A stretch of 42,348 nt of DNA, taken from assembly GCF_020055635.1 (NCBI RefSeq), contig NZ_JAIPUT010000039.1, positions 1 to 42,348 on the forward strand, read 5' to 3'. Position 1 is the first letter of the stretch. Each line of letters starts with the position of its first letter. Positions 22,553 to 31,480 of this stretch are shown piece by piece. The notes beneath the pieces were generated by a model. That model did not search any database, had not been told where the DNA came from, and saw only the letters and a list, made by a program, of their open reading frames with translations. A program made the translations under genes and the position numbers. The stretch is from Marivita sp. Lineage in GTDB: Bacteria > Pseudomonadota > Alphaproteobacteria > Rhodobacterales > Rhodobacteraceae.

Positions 22553-24256
22553 TCAATAATGCCCCCGCGCGCGCATGATCGCGTCGATCCGGTTCTGTGA
22601 TTGGGACAGGGCCTGCTCGACCGTCAAAACCCCTTGCAACATCATGTGGATCTCATCGCCCAATACACTCAACAGGTCGCTGAATTCAGGGATCGGAGGG
22701 CGCGGCCAGGTCTGCAATTCCCCCCGCCGCTCCATGGCGTCCACTTCGCTGATCAGCGAAGAACTGGTCTGCACCTCCGGGTCGGCGCTGGTCGAGAAGC
22801 GCGGGCTGGTGAGGTTGCCGTTCAGGACGTACCATTTCAGCATTTCTGGTCGCGTCAGATACTCCATCACCTTCCAGGACGCCTTTTTGCGCTGATCGTC
22901 GAGTCCGGCAGGAACCGCCAGCGAAAACCCTCCGATTGGCGACACGGTCGGCGCGCCCGGTCCGTGCGGATGCGGCATAAACTTGACATTTCCATGCGCG
23001 GGAGAGTCCTCGTTCAGCTCGAAGGCGGCGGCACGGATACTCCAGCCATAGGTCATCACCGCCTCGCCGCGCGAAAAAATGTTGATCCGCCGATCCCAGT
23101 TGCAGGTCAGGCTATCTTTGTGGGAAAACTCCGCCAGTTCCAGTAAAAATTCCGCCGAGGCCCGCGCCGCTTCGGTGTTCAGTTGCGGGCGATAGTTCTC
23201 CCCTTCGATCTCGGCGACATTGAATTCATCCCCCAGCGGATCGAGATTGATGATCGGCTGGCCGAAATCCGCGAGTGTCTGGATGAAGGTGTGGGCCATC
23301 GGTGTGCCGCGGCCGAAATTCATCACGATCCCGGCCATATTGAACCTTGAGCGATGCAAGACCCGGGCCGCCAGTAAAAGCTCTTCGGTCGTTCTCGGGC
23401 AGGTCAGCCCGGCCTCGGCAAAGAGGTCCGAGCGGCAGAACAGCAGTTCCGCAGTCGGCTGGATCGGCAGGCCGTACTGGTTGTTGTTCCAAGATGATCC
23501 TTTGTAGGCTGCGTTGTGGAAATCGGATGGGTTATACCGTTCTGCCCGCATGATTTCGTCCAGCGGCTCGATCACACCTTCGGTGGCCAACTGCCCGATC
23601 CATGGAAGGTCCACAGCCATCAGGTCGAATTTGGAGACTTGCCGCCCGGCATTTCGCATGATCTCCCCATGCAGCTCGTCCAGAGGGAGATTTACGATCT
23701 CTATATTGGTCCCGCACAACTCATCCAGATTCGACGAAAACTCGCTGAGCGTCTTGAAGGTCGGATCGATCGGGCTGAGAATCCGGAACGTTCGGTCTAC
23801 CCCGACTCCGATCCGCATGGCACTGGGATATGGCAGCGTCCGCGAGGCCATGTAGTAGCCGCCGAAATAGAAATCGCCCATTTCTCCGTCGCCGGTCGTA
23901 AACCCGAAGGTGTTGCCCACCATCGCCTTGAGCTGCATGGCAAAGCTTTCGAATTCCGCGATGAGTTTTCGCGTGGGATGCAGTGAAAAGGATTTTCCGG
24001 ATCGCGATTTGGGCCGTTTGTGCAGCAGTCCTTCCTCGATCAACTCGGTGATCCGCCGCATCGCTGTGCCATAAGGCACGTCCGCCGCCATCGCCGCCGA
24101 GGTCACGGTCAGCAACTTGCCTTCCAGATGACGACGCATGGCGTAGGCCACGATATTCCAACGCGGGTCCACCTTGGCAAGGCTTGTGCGCTTTTCGGAT
24201 AATTCGCGGTTCGATTCCACGAAAGTCAGAATCCGCAACAGTTCCTCGCGTGTCAT
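22553..24256 (-). CDS. Regulator 2: winged-helix DNA-binding domain fused to an SBP_bac_1 solute-binding domain
   Basis: This 567-residue paralogue of regulator 1 has a winged helix at residues 35-98 (helices MAADVPYGTAMRRITELIEE, wing KRPKSRSGKSFSLHPTRK). A solute-binding fold runs from about residue 155 to 545, with FDLMAVDLPWIGQLATEGVI, YGLPIQPTAELLFCR, FGQPIINLDPLG and GELQTWPRPPIPEF. No signal peptide is present. ATG 24256 has a CAGGAG site nine bases upstream and aligns with the start region of regulator 1, so the longer frame from 24364 is rejected. It is divergent from the GMC oxidoreductase gene with an exact class II operator candidate between them, and convergent with the system 2 binding-protein gene. 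A sugar-responsive cytoplasmic transcription factor is the simplest inference. Confidence 0.82.
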   Translation of the reverse strand: MTREELLRILTFVESNRELSEKRTSLAKVDPRWNIVAYAMRRHLEGKLLTVTSAAMAADVPYGTAMRRITELIEEGLLHKRPKSRSGKSFSLHPTRKLIAEFESFAMQLKAMVGNTFGFTTGDGEMGDFYFGGYYMASRTLPYPSAMRIGVGVDRTFRILSPIDPTFKTLSEFSSNLDELCGTNIEIVNLPLDELHGEIMRNAGRQVSKFDLMAVDLPWIGQLATEGVIEPLDEIMRAERYNPSDFHNAAYKGSSWNNNQYGLPIQPTAELLFCRSDLFAEAGLTCPRTTEELLLAARVLHRSRFNMAGIVMNFGRGTPMAHTFIQTLADFGQPIINLDPLGDEFNVAEIEGENYRPQLNTEAARASAEFLLELAEFSHKDSLTCNWDRRINIFSRGEAVMTYGWSIRAAAFELNEDSPAHGNVKFMPHPHGPGAPTVSPIGGFSLAVPAGLDDQRKKASWKVMEYLTRPEMLKWYVLNGNLTSPRFSTSADPEVQTSSSLISEVDAMERRGELQTWPRPPIPEFSDLLSVLGDEIHMMLQGVLTVEQALSQSQNRIDAIMRARGHY

Positions 24257-24332
24257 GAGGCCATCTCCTGTGGTCCGGCGGGATACACCGGACCATGATC
24301 CCAAAGCGGTTCCGGCTTGCCAGCTACCGTTC

Positions 24333-24348
24333 GTCCAAATCTGACATT
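24333..24348. promoter_or_regulatory. Candidate operator, class II (regulator 2/GMC divergent promoter)
   Basis: GTCCAAATCTGACATT contains the exact 12-mer also found on the minus strand at 21383-21394, and is preceded by the CTACCGTT shared with 21298-21305. It lies 77 bp from the regulator 2 start and about 70-84 bp from the GMC start. Confidence 0.5.
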
Positions 24349-24416
24349 TCGCGTGTTCTGCCACAAGCTCGCCCCGTGCGACGGTCCTCGGGCAAGACCA
24401 GTCAGGGTAAAAGACG

Positions 24417-26018
24417 ATGGCGCAAACGCAATACGACTACATCGTGATCGGCGCAGGTTCCGCGGGCTGTGCAGTGGCCGGTCGGCTGGGCGAAGCCGGG
24501 CACTCGGTGCTGCTGCTGGAGGCGGGCGGCAAGGATCGCAACCCGTTTATCCACATCCCGCTTGGCTATTCGATGCTCTATGCCAACCGTTCCGTGAACT
24601 GGTGCTACGAAAGCGCGCCGGAGCCGCATCTGAACAATCGCCGCCTGTTCCAGCCGCGCGGCAAGGTTCTGGGTGGGACCGGTTCGATCAACGGCATGAT
24701 CTACATGCGTGGCCAACCTCAGGATTTCGACGGTTGGGAAGCGGCTGGGTGCACGGGCTGGGGATGGGAGGGCGTGTTGCCTTATTTCAAATCCTGTGAA
24801 GACCAGGAACGCGGTGCGGATGCGTTCCACGGGACCGGCGGCCCGGTCGCGGTGTCGGACATCCGCACCGAACATGCGCTTGGCGAAGCTTTTCACGCCG
24901 CGTCCGAAGCTCTTGGCGTACCGCGCAACGATGATTTCAACGGTGCCCAGCAGGAAGGCACCGGTTACGTCCAAACCACAACCAGAAAAGGCATGCGCTG
25001 GAGCACGGCGGCAGGCTATCTGCGCGGTGCTGCGAAACGGAATATCGACCTGACGCTTTACGCCATGGTCGAACGCATCCTTCTGGAGGGCCGTCGCGCC
25101 ACGGGTGTCCGCTGGACCGACAGGCAAGGCACACATGAGGCACGGGCACGGCGCGAGATCATCCTGAGCGGCGGAACCTTCAATTCGCCGCAGATCCTCC
25201 AAATCTCCGGGATCGGTCCGGGCGCGCTGCTCAGGCGCCACGGCATCGAGGTGCAGCACGAATTGCCGGGCGTTGGCGGAAACCTGCAAGACCATTTCGG
25301 CATAGGCGCGGAATACCGATCCACGGTCCATTCCACCGTCAACGATCTTTACAACAACAAGCTCAAGGGCGGGCTGCAACTTCTGCGTCACTTGATCTTC
25401 CGCAGCGGTCCCTTTGCCGACAACGGCAATTACTCCAATACCTTCATCTGCTCGGGACCAGAGATCGACCGCCCGGACATGATGGTCACTTTCATGGCCT
25501 GGTGCACGAACGAACAGCTCAAGCCGCACCCGTTCTCGGGCTTCACCATATTGGCCGAACACATGCGCCCCACCTCCCGCGGGCATGTCAGGATCTCCGG
25601 CCCGACTCCCACCGATCAGCCGGAGATCCAGTTCAATTTCTTCTCGGAAGAAGCCGACCGGCGCGCCGCGATTGCCGGTCTGCAATTCGGACGCAAGATC
25701 GCACAGACGCGGCCGATGGCCGACTGCGTGGATTACGAGATTTCACCAGGAAAAGATGTGCAGTCCGAGGCCGAATTGCTGGATTATTGTCGCGCCAATG
25801 GCTTGTCGCTTCTACACCCGGTCGGCACCTGCAAGATGGGAGTGGACGACGATTCCGTGGTCGACCCCCGCCTGCGGGTCCAGGGTATCGACGGGTTGCG
25901 CGTCGCCGATGCCTCGATCATGCCACGCATCGTCACCGGAAATACCAATGCTGCCGCGATCATGATCGGCGAAAAAGCTGCCGCTTTGATCCTCGAAGAC
26001 GTCAAGGAGCTTGCCTGA
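24417..26018 (+). CDS. GMC-family FAD-dependent oxidoreductase
   Basis: This 533-residue flavoprotein of the glucose-methanol-choline family has the FAD-binding start DYIVIGAGSAGCAVAGRL at residues 7-24 and GMC signature 1 RGKVLGGTGSINGMIYMRG near residue 80. Signature 2 (GGTFNSPQILQISGIG) and the catalytic histidine in LLHPVGTCKMG near residue 466 follow. The length matches choline/alcohol dehydrogenase-like members. There is no signal peptide, so it is cytoplasmic. It shares a TGATG overlap with the following IolG-like dehydrogenase gene, so both probably act on one polyol or sugar. Its substrate cannot be assigned; a true choline dehydrogenase role is not supported by neighbours. Confidence 0.88.
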   Translation: MAQTQYDYIVIGAGSAGCAVAGRLGEAGHSVLLLEAGGKDRNPFIHIPLGYSMLYANRSVNWCYESAPEPHLNNRRLFQPRGKVLGGTGSINGMIYMRGQPQDFDGWEAAGCTGWGWEGVLPYFKSCEDQERGADAFHGTGGPVAVSDIRTEHALGEAFHAASEALGVPRNDDFNGAQQEGTGYVQTTTRKGMRWSTAAGYLRGAAKRNIDLTLYAMVERILLEGRRATGVRWTDRQGTHEARARREIILSGGTFNSPQILQISGIGPGALLRRHGIEVQHELPGVGGNLQDHFGIGAEYRSTVHSTVNDLYNNKLKGGLQLLRHLIFRSGPFADNGNYSNTFICSGPEIDRPDMMVTFMAWCTNEQLKPHPFSGFTILAEHMRPTSRGHVRISGPTPTDQPEIQFNFFSEEADRRAAIAGLQFGRKIAQTRPMADCVDYEISPGKDVQSEAELLDYCRANGLSLLHPVGTCKMGVDDDSVVDPRLRVQGIDGLRVADASIMPRIVTGNTNAAAIMIGEKAAALILEDVKELA

Positions 26019-27040
26019 TGCAGACGCTTGGACTGGCCCTCATGGGCACCGGACGCATGGCCCATGTCTATGGTCCGAAGATCAACGCTCATCCCGGTCT
26101 GCGGCTCGAGGTCATCTATAACCCCCGCATGACATCGGCTGAAAAAGCCGCCGGGCAGTATGGCGGGTGCGCGATGGACGATCTGGATGCGGTGCTTGCC
26201 AACCCAAAGGTCGACGCGGTTGTGATCGCCACACCGACCGACACCCATGTCGACTATATCGAAGCCGCCGCCCGCGCGGGCAAGCCGATCTATTGCGAAA
26301 AGCCGCTTGATCAGTCGCTTGAGCGTGTGGACCGAGCCATGGCGGCGCTTGACGCTCACCCCGTGCCCTTCATGCTGGGTTTCAACCGGCGCTTCGATCC
26401 GGACAATGCGGCCCTGCGCGCGGCGGTGAAGCGGGGCGAGGTGGGGCGGCTCACCATGCTGATGAGTTGGTCGCGCGAACCCAGCCCACCGCCGATCGAC
26501 TATGTCCGGGCCTCAGGCGGATATTTCGTCGATGCCACGATCCACGATATCGACCTGATATGCTGGATTGCCGGCGAACGTCCGGTCGAGGTCATGGCGG
26601 CCGGCTCCTGCATGTTCGACGCCCGGATCGGCGCCGAGGGCGATTTCGACATGACCATGACGACGCTCAGGATGCCGTCTGGAGCCCTCGTTCACATCAA
26701 CAACAGCCGCAGCTGTGCCTACGGATTCGACCAGCGGATGGAAGTCTTTGGCGACAAGGGGATGGTGCAGACGCTCAACCACCGTGACGACAATCTCGTA
26801 CGCTGGGACAAGACCCGCACCGTCGCTCGCGAGCCGCTCAAACACTTCTTTCTCGAACGCTATGATCAATCCTTTTACAATGCACTCGACGAGTTCCATG
26901 CGGCAGTGACAACCGAGCGGAACCCATCCGCGTCCGCACAAGATGGTCGCGCCGCGCTCGCCATCGCGCTTGCCTGTTCGCAATCCGCAAAAACCGGCAG
27001 CGCCATCAAACCGGATTACGAACAATGCCTCCGGGAATGA
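26018..27040 (+). CDS. Gfo/Idh/MocA dehydrogenase, inositol dehydrogenase-like, second copy
   Basis: This 340-residue protein is a paralogue of the iolG-like gene at 13776-14780. The start is LGLALMGTGRMA, EKP lies at residues 94-96, GFNRRFD at 121-127, and the D-x3-H pair is Asp172 and His176. Shared blocks such as the SGALxHINNSR stretch make the relation plain. It is translationally coupled to the GMC gene by TGATG. The long frame upstream of 26018 runs through the GMC gene in another frame and is not part of it. It probably oxidises a cyclitol or pyranose hydroxyl using NAD. Confidence 0.87.
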   Translation: MQTLGLALMGTGRMAHVYGPKINAHPGLRLEVIYNPRMTSAEKAAGQYGGCAMDDLDAVLANPKVDAVVIATPTDTHVDYIEAAARAGKPIYCEKPLDQSLERVDRAMAALDAHPVPFMLGFNRRFDPDNAALRAAVKRGEVGRLTMLMSWSREPSPPPIDYVRASGGYFVDATIHDIDLICWIAGERPVEVMAAGSCMFDARIGAEGDFDMTMTTLRMPSGALVHINNSRSCAYGFDQRMEVFGDKGMVQTLNHRDDNLVRWDKTRTVAREPLKHFFLERYDQSFYNALDEFHAAVTTERNPSASAQDGRAALAIALACSQSAKTGSAIKPDYEQCLRE

Positions 27041-27815
27041 TCTCGAGAAACCGGTTTGTTTCGACGCTCGCACGACTCCATCTGGGCCTGAAACTGTCGT
27101 GGATGGCGGAACGCGGCTACCATGTCGAAGCGCAGAGCTGCATGTGCAGCCCAATGAAAGTCTGAACAATCTCGCGCTCTGAACGGGGTGCGATAGAATG
27201 GGTGGAATGATGAAGGTTCCCACCTTTGCCGAAACTGCCCGACTTTCCTCGCCTGAGCCACGCGATGACGACGAAGAAGACACGCCGGCGAAAGTCGTGG
27301 CCATACTTAAACGGATAACCGAGAGGACGTCTTGGCCTCCCGCAGTCGTTAGGTGTCGTCGGAAACCGGGTGAGAGCCCCCCACAAATAAGACCCGTTGG
27401 CTTCAAGACAGCGAGGCCGATCTTTGGTTTCCGCTTTGCTGCAATGTTGGACTCCAAAGTCCACAATGCCGACCACCTCGAACTCGAGGGGGCATCCATG
27501 CGCAAAACCATCGCCAAAATGAATAACGAAATGCCTCAAACCGGATACCCGGAACACGCTGCCTCACGGCAACGCGGCACTGGTCGGCGGATGCCCCGGA
27601 ACAAGTGGGCTCATGTTGTCGGAATCGGTGGGCGCATGCTCCAAAATACCCACTCCACCGACATTCCTCAAATAAAATGCCGTCTAGCTCATGGTGACGC
27701 CGACTGCGCAACGATCAATCCTTTTGGGCGCATTGTGCTGATGTCTGGGCATCTGGACCAAAGGGAAAGCTGATCGCATGAAACATCACAGTGGCGCATT
27801 ACCATGCCCGTAGGG
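27041..27815. other. Gene-poor stretch after the sugar locus
   Basis: No recognisable gene is seen here. Open frames on both strands (27198-27773 plus, 27117-27557 minus) have composition and content unlike their neighbours, no good family motifs and no convincing ribosome sites. Together with the toxin-antitoxin pair that follows, it may be the remnant of inserted DNA. Confidence 0.5.
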
Positions 27816-28148
27816 CTAATCGGCAAACAAACTCCGCGCCGACGCGAGCTTCATCCAATCCCGACCGCCGAAGGCGACGAGTGCGAGAAATATTTCCGCG
27901 GCGTCTACATCCGGTTTGAGTACGATGGTCAGTCGGTGGCCTGCGCCGCCATAGCGTACGATCCATCCGTCCAGTTTGCCGCCGAGCCGAACGCCTGATA
28001 GCGGGTTTACAGCAATTGCCTGGAGAAGGGCATCGACTTCATCCAGGCGTCGGGCGGCTGCGGCAACGTCACCGTCGGTCACCTCGATAATATGATCAAC
28101 AATACCGATAAGGTCCCGTTCGAAGAACGGATGCCTGCCAAAACGCAT
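27816..28148 (-). CDS. RelE/ParE-family toxin
   Basis: This 110-residue protein shows the ParE pattern: FFERDLIGIVDHII near the start, AAARRLDEVDALLQAIAVNP, then a beta-rich end with IVRYGGAGHRLTIVLKPD and a closing GGRDW. ParE-type toxins act on gyrase and RelE-type on ribosome-bound mRNA; which applies here cannot be told. ATG 28148 overlaps the antitoxin stop as TGATG, the usual coupling for such pairs, so the longer upstream frame is rejected. The pair lies in gene-poor DNA between two metabolic clusters. Confidence 0.78.
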   Translation of the reverse strand: MRFGRHPFFERDLIGIVDHIIEVTDGDVAAAARRLDEVDALLQAIAVNPLSGVRLGGKLDGWIVRYGGAGHRLTIVLKPDVDAAEIFLALVAFGGRDWMKLASARSLFAD

Positions 28149-28423
28149 CAGATCTTTTGGGCGATTGTGGCAAGATGCGCCCGTGCGCCTGCAGTAACGT
28201 CTGAGGCTTCGCCGACAGGTTCCCATTGATCGAATGGCAGAGATAGGCGGCGCTCTATTTCTGCCTCAAACAAAGTACGTTCACGGTCACGCACTGCTTT
28301 GGCTTTGGCCAACTCACCGGAGACTGCCGCGCTCACATTTGGGTATTCTCCAGCTTCGACCAGTTCCTTGGCAAAGGTGTAGGCCGTGTCGGTGAAACTG
28401 ACGGATTGCTTTTGAACGCTCAT
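28148..28423 (-). CDS. ParD-like antitoxin
   Basis: This 91-residue protein starts with a ribbon-helix-helix type segment: QKQSVSFTDTAYTFAKELVE, then AGEYPNVSAAVSGELAKAKA. An acidic/basic helix follows that would bind the toxin. ATG 28423 is preceded by GGGAGA. It is upstream of and overlaps the toxin gene by one base, as expected for a type II pair in which the antitoxin is made first and represses the operon. The extra C-terminal part (FDQWEPVGEASDVTAGARA) is unassigned. Confidence 0.75.
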   Translation of the reverse strand: MSVQKQSVSFTDTAYTFAKELVEAGEYPNVSAAVSGELAKAKAVRDRERTLFEAEIERRLSLPFDQWEPVGEASDVTAGARAHLATIAQKI

Positions 28424-28718
28424 GGGATCTCCCTTGGTGCTCCAGTAGACTACCATTGCGAGCTTTGTTTCGCAATGTTGATTGAAGGGTTTGTGCGTCC
28501 GAAGCCCAAGTCCTCCGGCCGCCCTGCTCGGCGGCCATGTCGCAGGAGTGAAAGGCCCTTCGGTCCGTCGCGCATTCCTCCCGCAACTCGTCCTGCGACT
28601 GCCGCTGTGCCTCGCATCGGCATGGGGGTTAGGGGCGTCCATTCCACCAACTCAGGCGGCCGCGCGAGTTTTTTTGCGCGGTCCGGTCGATTATCCAAAG
28701 CTATGTGCGAGACACAAT

Positions 28719-30518
28719 TCACGGATTGAGTGGCCAGACGTAAAGAAGCATCGGCGTCGCGACCAAGATGATCAACACTTCCAGTGGCAGCCCGGGTCGC
28801 CAATAATCGCCGAACCGGTAGCCACCGCGTGTAAAAACCAGCGTGTTGGATTGGTGCCCGATCGGGGTCAGAAACGCCGAGGAAGCGCCAACAGCGACTG
28901 CCATCAGGAACGGGTCCGCCGAGAAGGACAGGTTGTCCGCGAGCCGTATGGCAATCGGTGACATCACCAGCGCCGTCGCCGCATTGTTGATCACGTCCGA
29001 CAAGAGCATGGTGATGGCCATGAGAATGGCGATCAGCGCCCAGACCGGAATATCCTGCCCATTCGCAACGATGGCTCCGGCCAGCACATTCGCAAGCTCT
29101 GTGGACACCATGGCATCGCCGACGGGAAACAAAGCCCCAAGCAGCACGATCAGCGGCCAATCGATATGCTGATACAGTCCCAGCGGGCTGAGCGAACCGA
29201 TGGCAACCATGCCTAGAACCGCCGTCAGGAACGCCATGGACGAACTCATTGCCCCGGTCGAGGTCAGCGCGACCGCTGCACCGAAGATCACGAGGCTGGC
29301 GATCAGGCGCCGTGGCGCTCCAAGATTGCGTTGTTTCTGGCCCAGCGGGATCACCCCGAACCTGCCGGGCAATTCGCGCAGCGTCTCGACGCTGCCTTGA
29401 GCGAGGAACACATCCCCCGCTGCAAGTTTCTGGGTCGCGATCCGCTGCTTTACCCGTCGGCCCTGTTGCGCCAACGCGATGATTTCGGACTCGCGGCCGA
29501 TCATCCTGTCGAGTTTTCCCAAGGTCAGCCCGATGGCCTGGGCGTCAGCAGGCACGAGGAATTCCGAAAGTTCCTGATCGGACCAGTCGTAATCGCCAAG
29601 CGCTTTTTCCGCCCCTTCGCGGTGAATGCAAAAGAGGTCATCACTGATCAGCCGGTCCAGCGTGTCATGGTCGATCCGGGCGAGGATCACATCGTCCGGC
29701 CCCACAACCTGCACCCTTCGGATCGGCATGATCCGGTCATCCGCCAAGATTCCGAGCATCTTGGCGTTTTCCGGCAGGCGGCTCTGGATTTCACCGGCGG
29801 ACAGCCCATTGTAATCGGACTCCTCGGTCAGCGACAGTTCCACGATAAAATCCTGCCGGGAGAAAACGGTGTCGTTGTCGCTGTCCTGGCTGCGGCGCTG
29901 TGGGACCAGCCGCCAGCCCACGAAGATGAGATAGACGAAGCCGGTGACAGCCACGACAAGCCCGACAGGAGTGAAGTCGAACATCCCGAAAGGTTCGGCC
30001 CCGGCTGCCTTGTCGGTGCGCAGGTTTGCCACGATGATGTTCGGCGGTGTGCCGATCAGGGTGATCATGCCCCCCAGCATTGACCCGAAGGCCAATGGCA
30101 TCAGGAACATCGAGGGCGGCCGATCCCGCGACCGCGCGCTCTGGATGGCGACCGGCATCATCAGCGCCAGCGCGCCCACATTGTTCATGAAGCTGGAGGC
30201 GAAGGTCACGCTGCCCACGAGGTGGGTCAGATGCGTCAGTTTCTTTTTCGAGAACTCGTCGACCTGCGCCGTGATCAGATCAACAACCCCGGAATTCTTC
30301 AATGCCGTGCTGATGAGGAGCACACCGATCACGGTGATCACCGCAGGATGGCCAAAGCCGTCGAAGGCCTCGTCTGAGGGGGTCAACCCCGTCACGACAC
30401 TGGCGATCAGGGCGCATAGCGCAACGACGTCGTGGCGCAGCTTCGTCAGGCCGAAGCCGATGAGCGCGGACACGAGGATGGCAATCAGGATCATCTGATC
30501 CTGTGTCAGGGGTATCAT
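28719..30518 (-). CDS. SLC13-family permease with RCK_C domains
   Basis: This 599-residue inner-membrane transporter belongs to the DASS/SLC13 (CitMHS-like) group that moves sulfate, di- or tricarboxylates with sodium or protons. Two hydrophobic halves flank a soluble region at about residues 200-400. That region carries two TrkA-C/RCK_C-like domains, the second around VKQRIATQKLAAGDVFLAQG. Conserved SLC13 sequences include SFMNNVGALALMMPV, IGTPPNIIV, SDVINNAATALVMSPIA and TPIGHQSNTLV. ATG 30518 is chosen for its GAGGAG site; an earlier in-frame start at 30596 lacks membrane-protein character. It precedes no coupled gene. Confidence 0.87.
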   Translation of the reverse strand: MIPLTQDQMILIAILVSALIGFGLTKLRHDVVALCALIASVVTGLTPSDEAFDGFGHPAVITVIGVLLISTALKNSGVVDLITAQVDEFSKKKLTHLTHLVGSVTFASSFMNNVGALALMMPVAIQSARSRDRPPSMFLMPLAFGSMLGGMITLIGTPPNIIVANLRTDKAAGAEPFGMFDFTPVGLVVAVTGFVYLIFVGWRLVPQRRSQDSDNDTVFSRQDFIVELSLTEESDYNGLSAGEIQSRLPENAKMLGILADDRIMPIRRVQVVGPDDVILARIDHDTLDRLISDDLFCIHREGAEKALGDYDWSDQELSEFLVPADAQAIGLTLGKLDRMIGRESEIIALAQQGRRVKQRIATQKLAAGDVFLAQGSVETLRELPGRFGVIPLGQKQRNLGAPRRLIASLVIFGAAVALTSTGAMSSSMAFLTAVLGMVAIGSLSPLGLYQHIDWPLIVLLGALFPVGDAMVSTELANVLAGAIVANGQDIPVWALIAILMAITMLLSDVINNAATALVMSPIAIRLADNLSFSADPFLMAVAVGASSAFLTPIGHQSNTLVFTRGGYRFGDYWRPGLPLEVLIILVATPMLLYVWPLNP

Positions 30519-30641
30519 CTCGATCGGTCTGTCTCCTCGTTGGCTGGCCTCGGAGCAAGCGGTGACTCGCCGATCACCCGGACCCGACCACGGCAAACGG
30601 CACGGCGACAGAGCGCGACCGCGTCTGTTCGACGGTACGAC

Positions 30642-31403
30642 TTACCAGTAGGGGCGGAACCCGTAATGCGCGAAAATGCTGTCTTCGTACCCGCGGTCGA
30701 TGGTCATGCTCGGGTCGAATTCCGGTGCGTTCTTGACCTTGTCGCGGGTGACATCGACATAGATTTTCTGCTCGCTCCAGACGATCTCCCGCCGCCAGTC
30801 CGGCGAAATGAGCACCTTCTTGCCCGGCCACCAGTTCTTGGTATCGACCATAAGGTAACGGATCGCCCAATCGGTCTCGTCGACCATGACATCCTCGATA
30901 TGACCGATGCTTCCGTCGGTGGCTTCGACGTTATAGCCGGTCACCTCGTTGGCGCTACGCAGTTGGGGATCACCCAGATCACCTGCCTGCACATCCCTCG
31001 GGTCTTCCGACGACACAGGCGGTGTGACCGGCATCGCACCGGCCGGAACCATCCCGCCAGGTGCCGGGTAGCCGAACCCACCGTACCAGTAGGGCGTCCA
31101 GCCATAGTAGCCGTAAATGTCGGTCTCCATCTGGCGAGACACCGGCTGGTCACTGGCGAGACCCGGCGCTTCCTTGATCTGGTCCTTGACGAGATCGACC
31201 GGATACTCGCGCACATCGGTATCCGGGTCACTTAAGGCACTTGGAGGCAGCAGGACCTTGAGGCCGGGAAGCCATGTTCCGGTGTCCACGACGACCCATC
31301 GCACGCCGAAATGACTTTCATCGAACAGCAGATCGTCAATGCTGCCGATCGTGCCGTCCTTGGCGCGAAGCTGATATCCGGTGATGAGGGAACTGCGTTG
31401 CAT
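30642..31403 (-). CDS. Double PRC-barrel domain protein
   Basis: This 253-residue protein has two PRC-barrel domains, at about residues 5-75 (ITGYQLRAKDGTIGSIDDLL) and 150-220 (VTGYNVEATDGSIGHIEDVM). They are separated by a Tyr/Gly/Pro-rich linker. Each unit ends in a related aromatic tail, IYGYYGWTPYW and IFAHYGFRPYW, so the protein looks like an internal duplication. PRC-barrel proteins act in photosynthetic reaction-centre assembly, RNA processing and general stress; no such role is shown here. ATG 31403 is preceded by GGAGAC. It lies between the SLC13 gene and the methyltransferase fusion on the same strand. Confidence 0.82.
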   Translation of the reverse strand: MQRSSLITGYQLRAKDGTIGSIDDLLFDESHFGVRWVVVDTGTWLPGLKVLLPPSALSDPDTDVREYPVDLVKDQIKEAPGLASDQPVSRQMETDIYGYYGWTPYWYGGFGYPAPGGMVPAGAMPVTPPVSSEDPRDVQAGDLGDPQLRSANEVTGYNVEATDGSIGHIEDVMVDETDWAIRYLMVDTKNWWPGKKVLISPDWRREIVWSEQKIYVDVTRDKVKNAPEFDPSMTIDRGYEDSIFAHYGFRPYW

Positions 31404-31480
31404 GATCCTGTCTCCTTTCGTGGTGGTCCTGGATCGCCGTCCCGTCAAACCAGACGCGGCACGGCAGGGATGACGCCCGG

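Noticed and set aside
27198-27773. 191-codon plus-strand frame after the sugar locus
   Set aside because: It has no family motif, no clear ribosome site and the opposite strand is equally open. I describe the region as gene-poor instead.
28660-28720. Stem-like sequence with seven Ts near the end of the SLC13 gene
   Set aside because: The T run is in the loop and not after the stem, so it does not form an intrinsic terminator for either strand.
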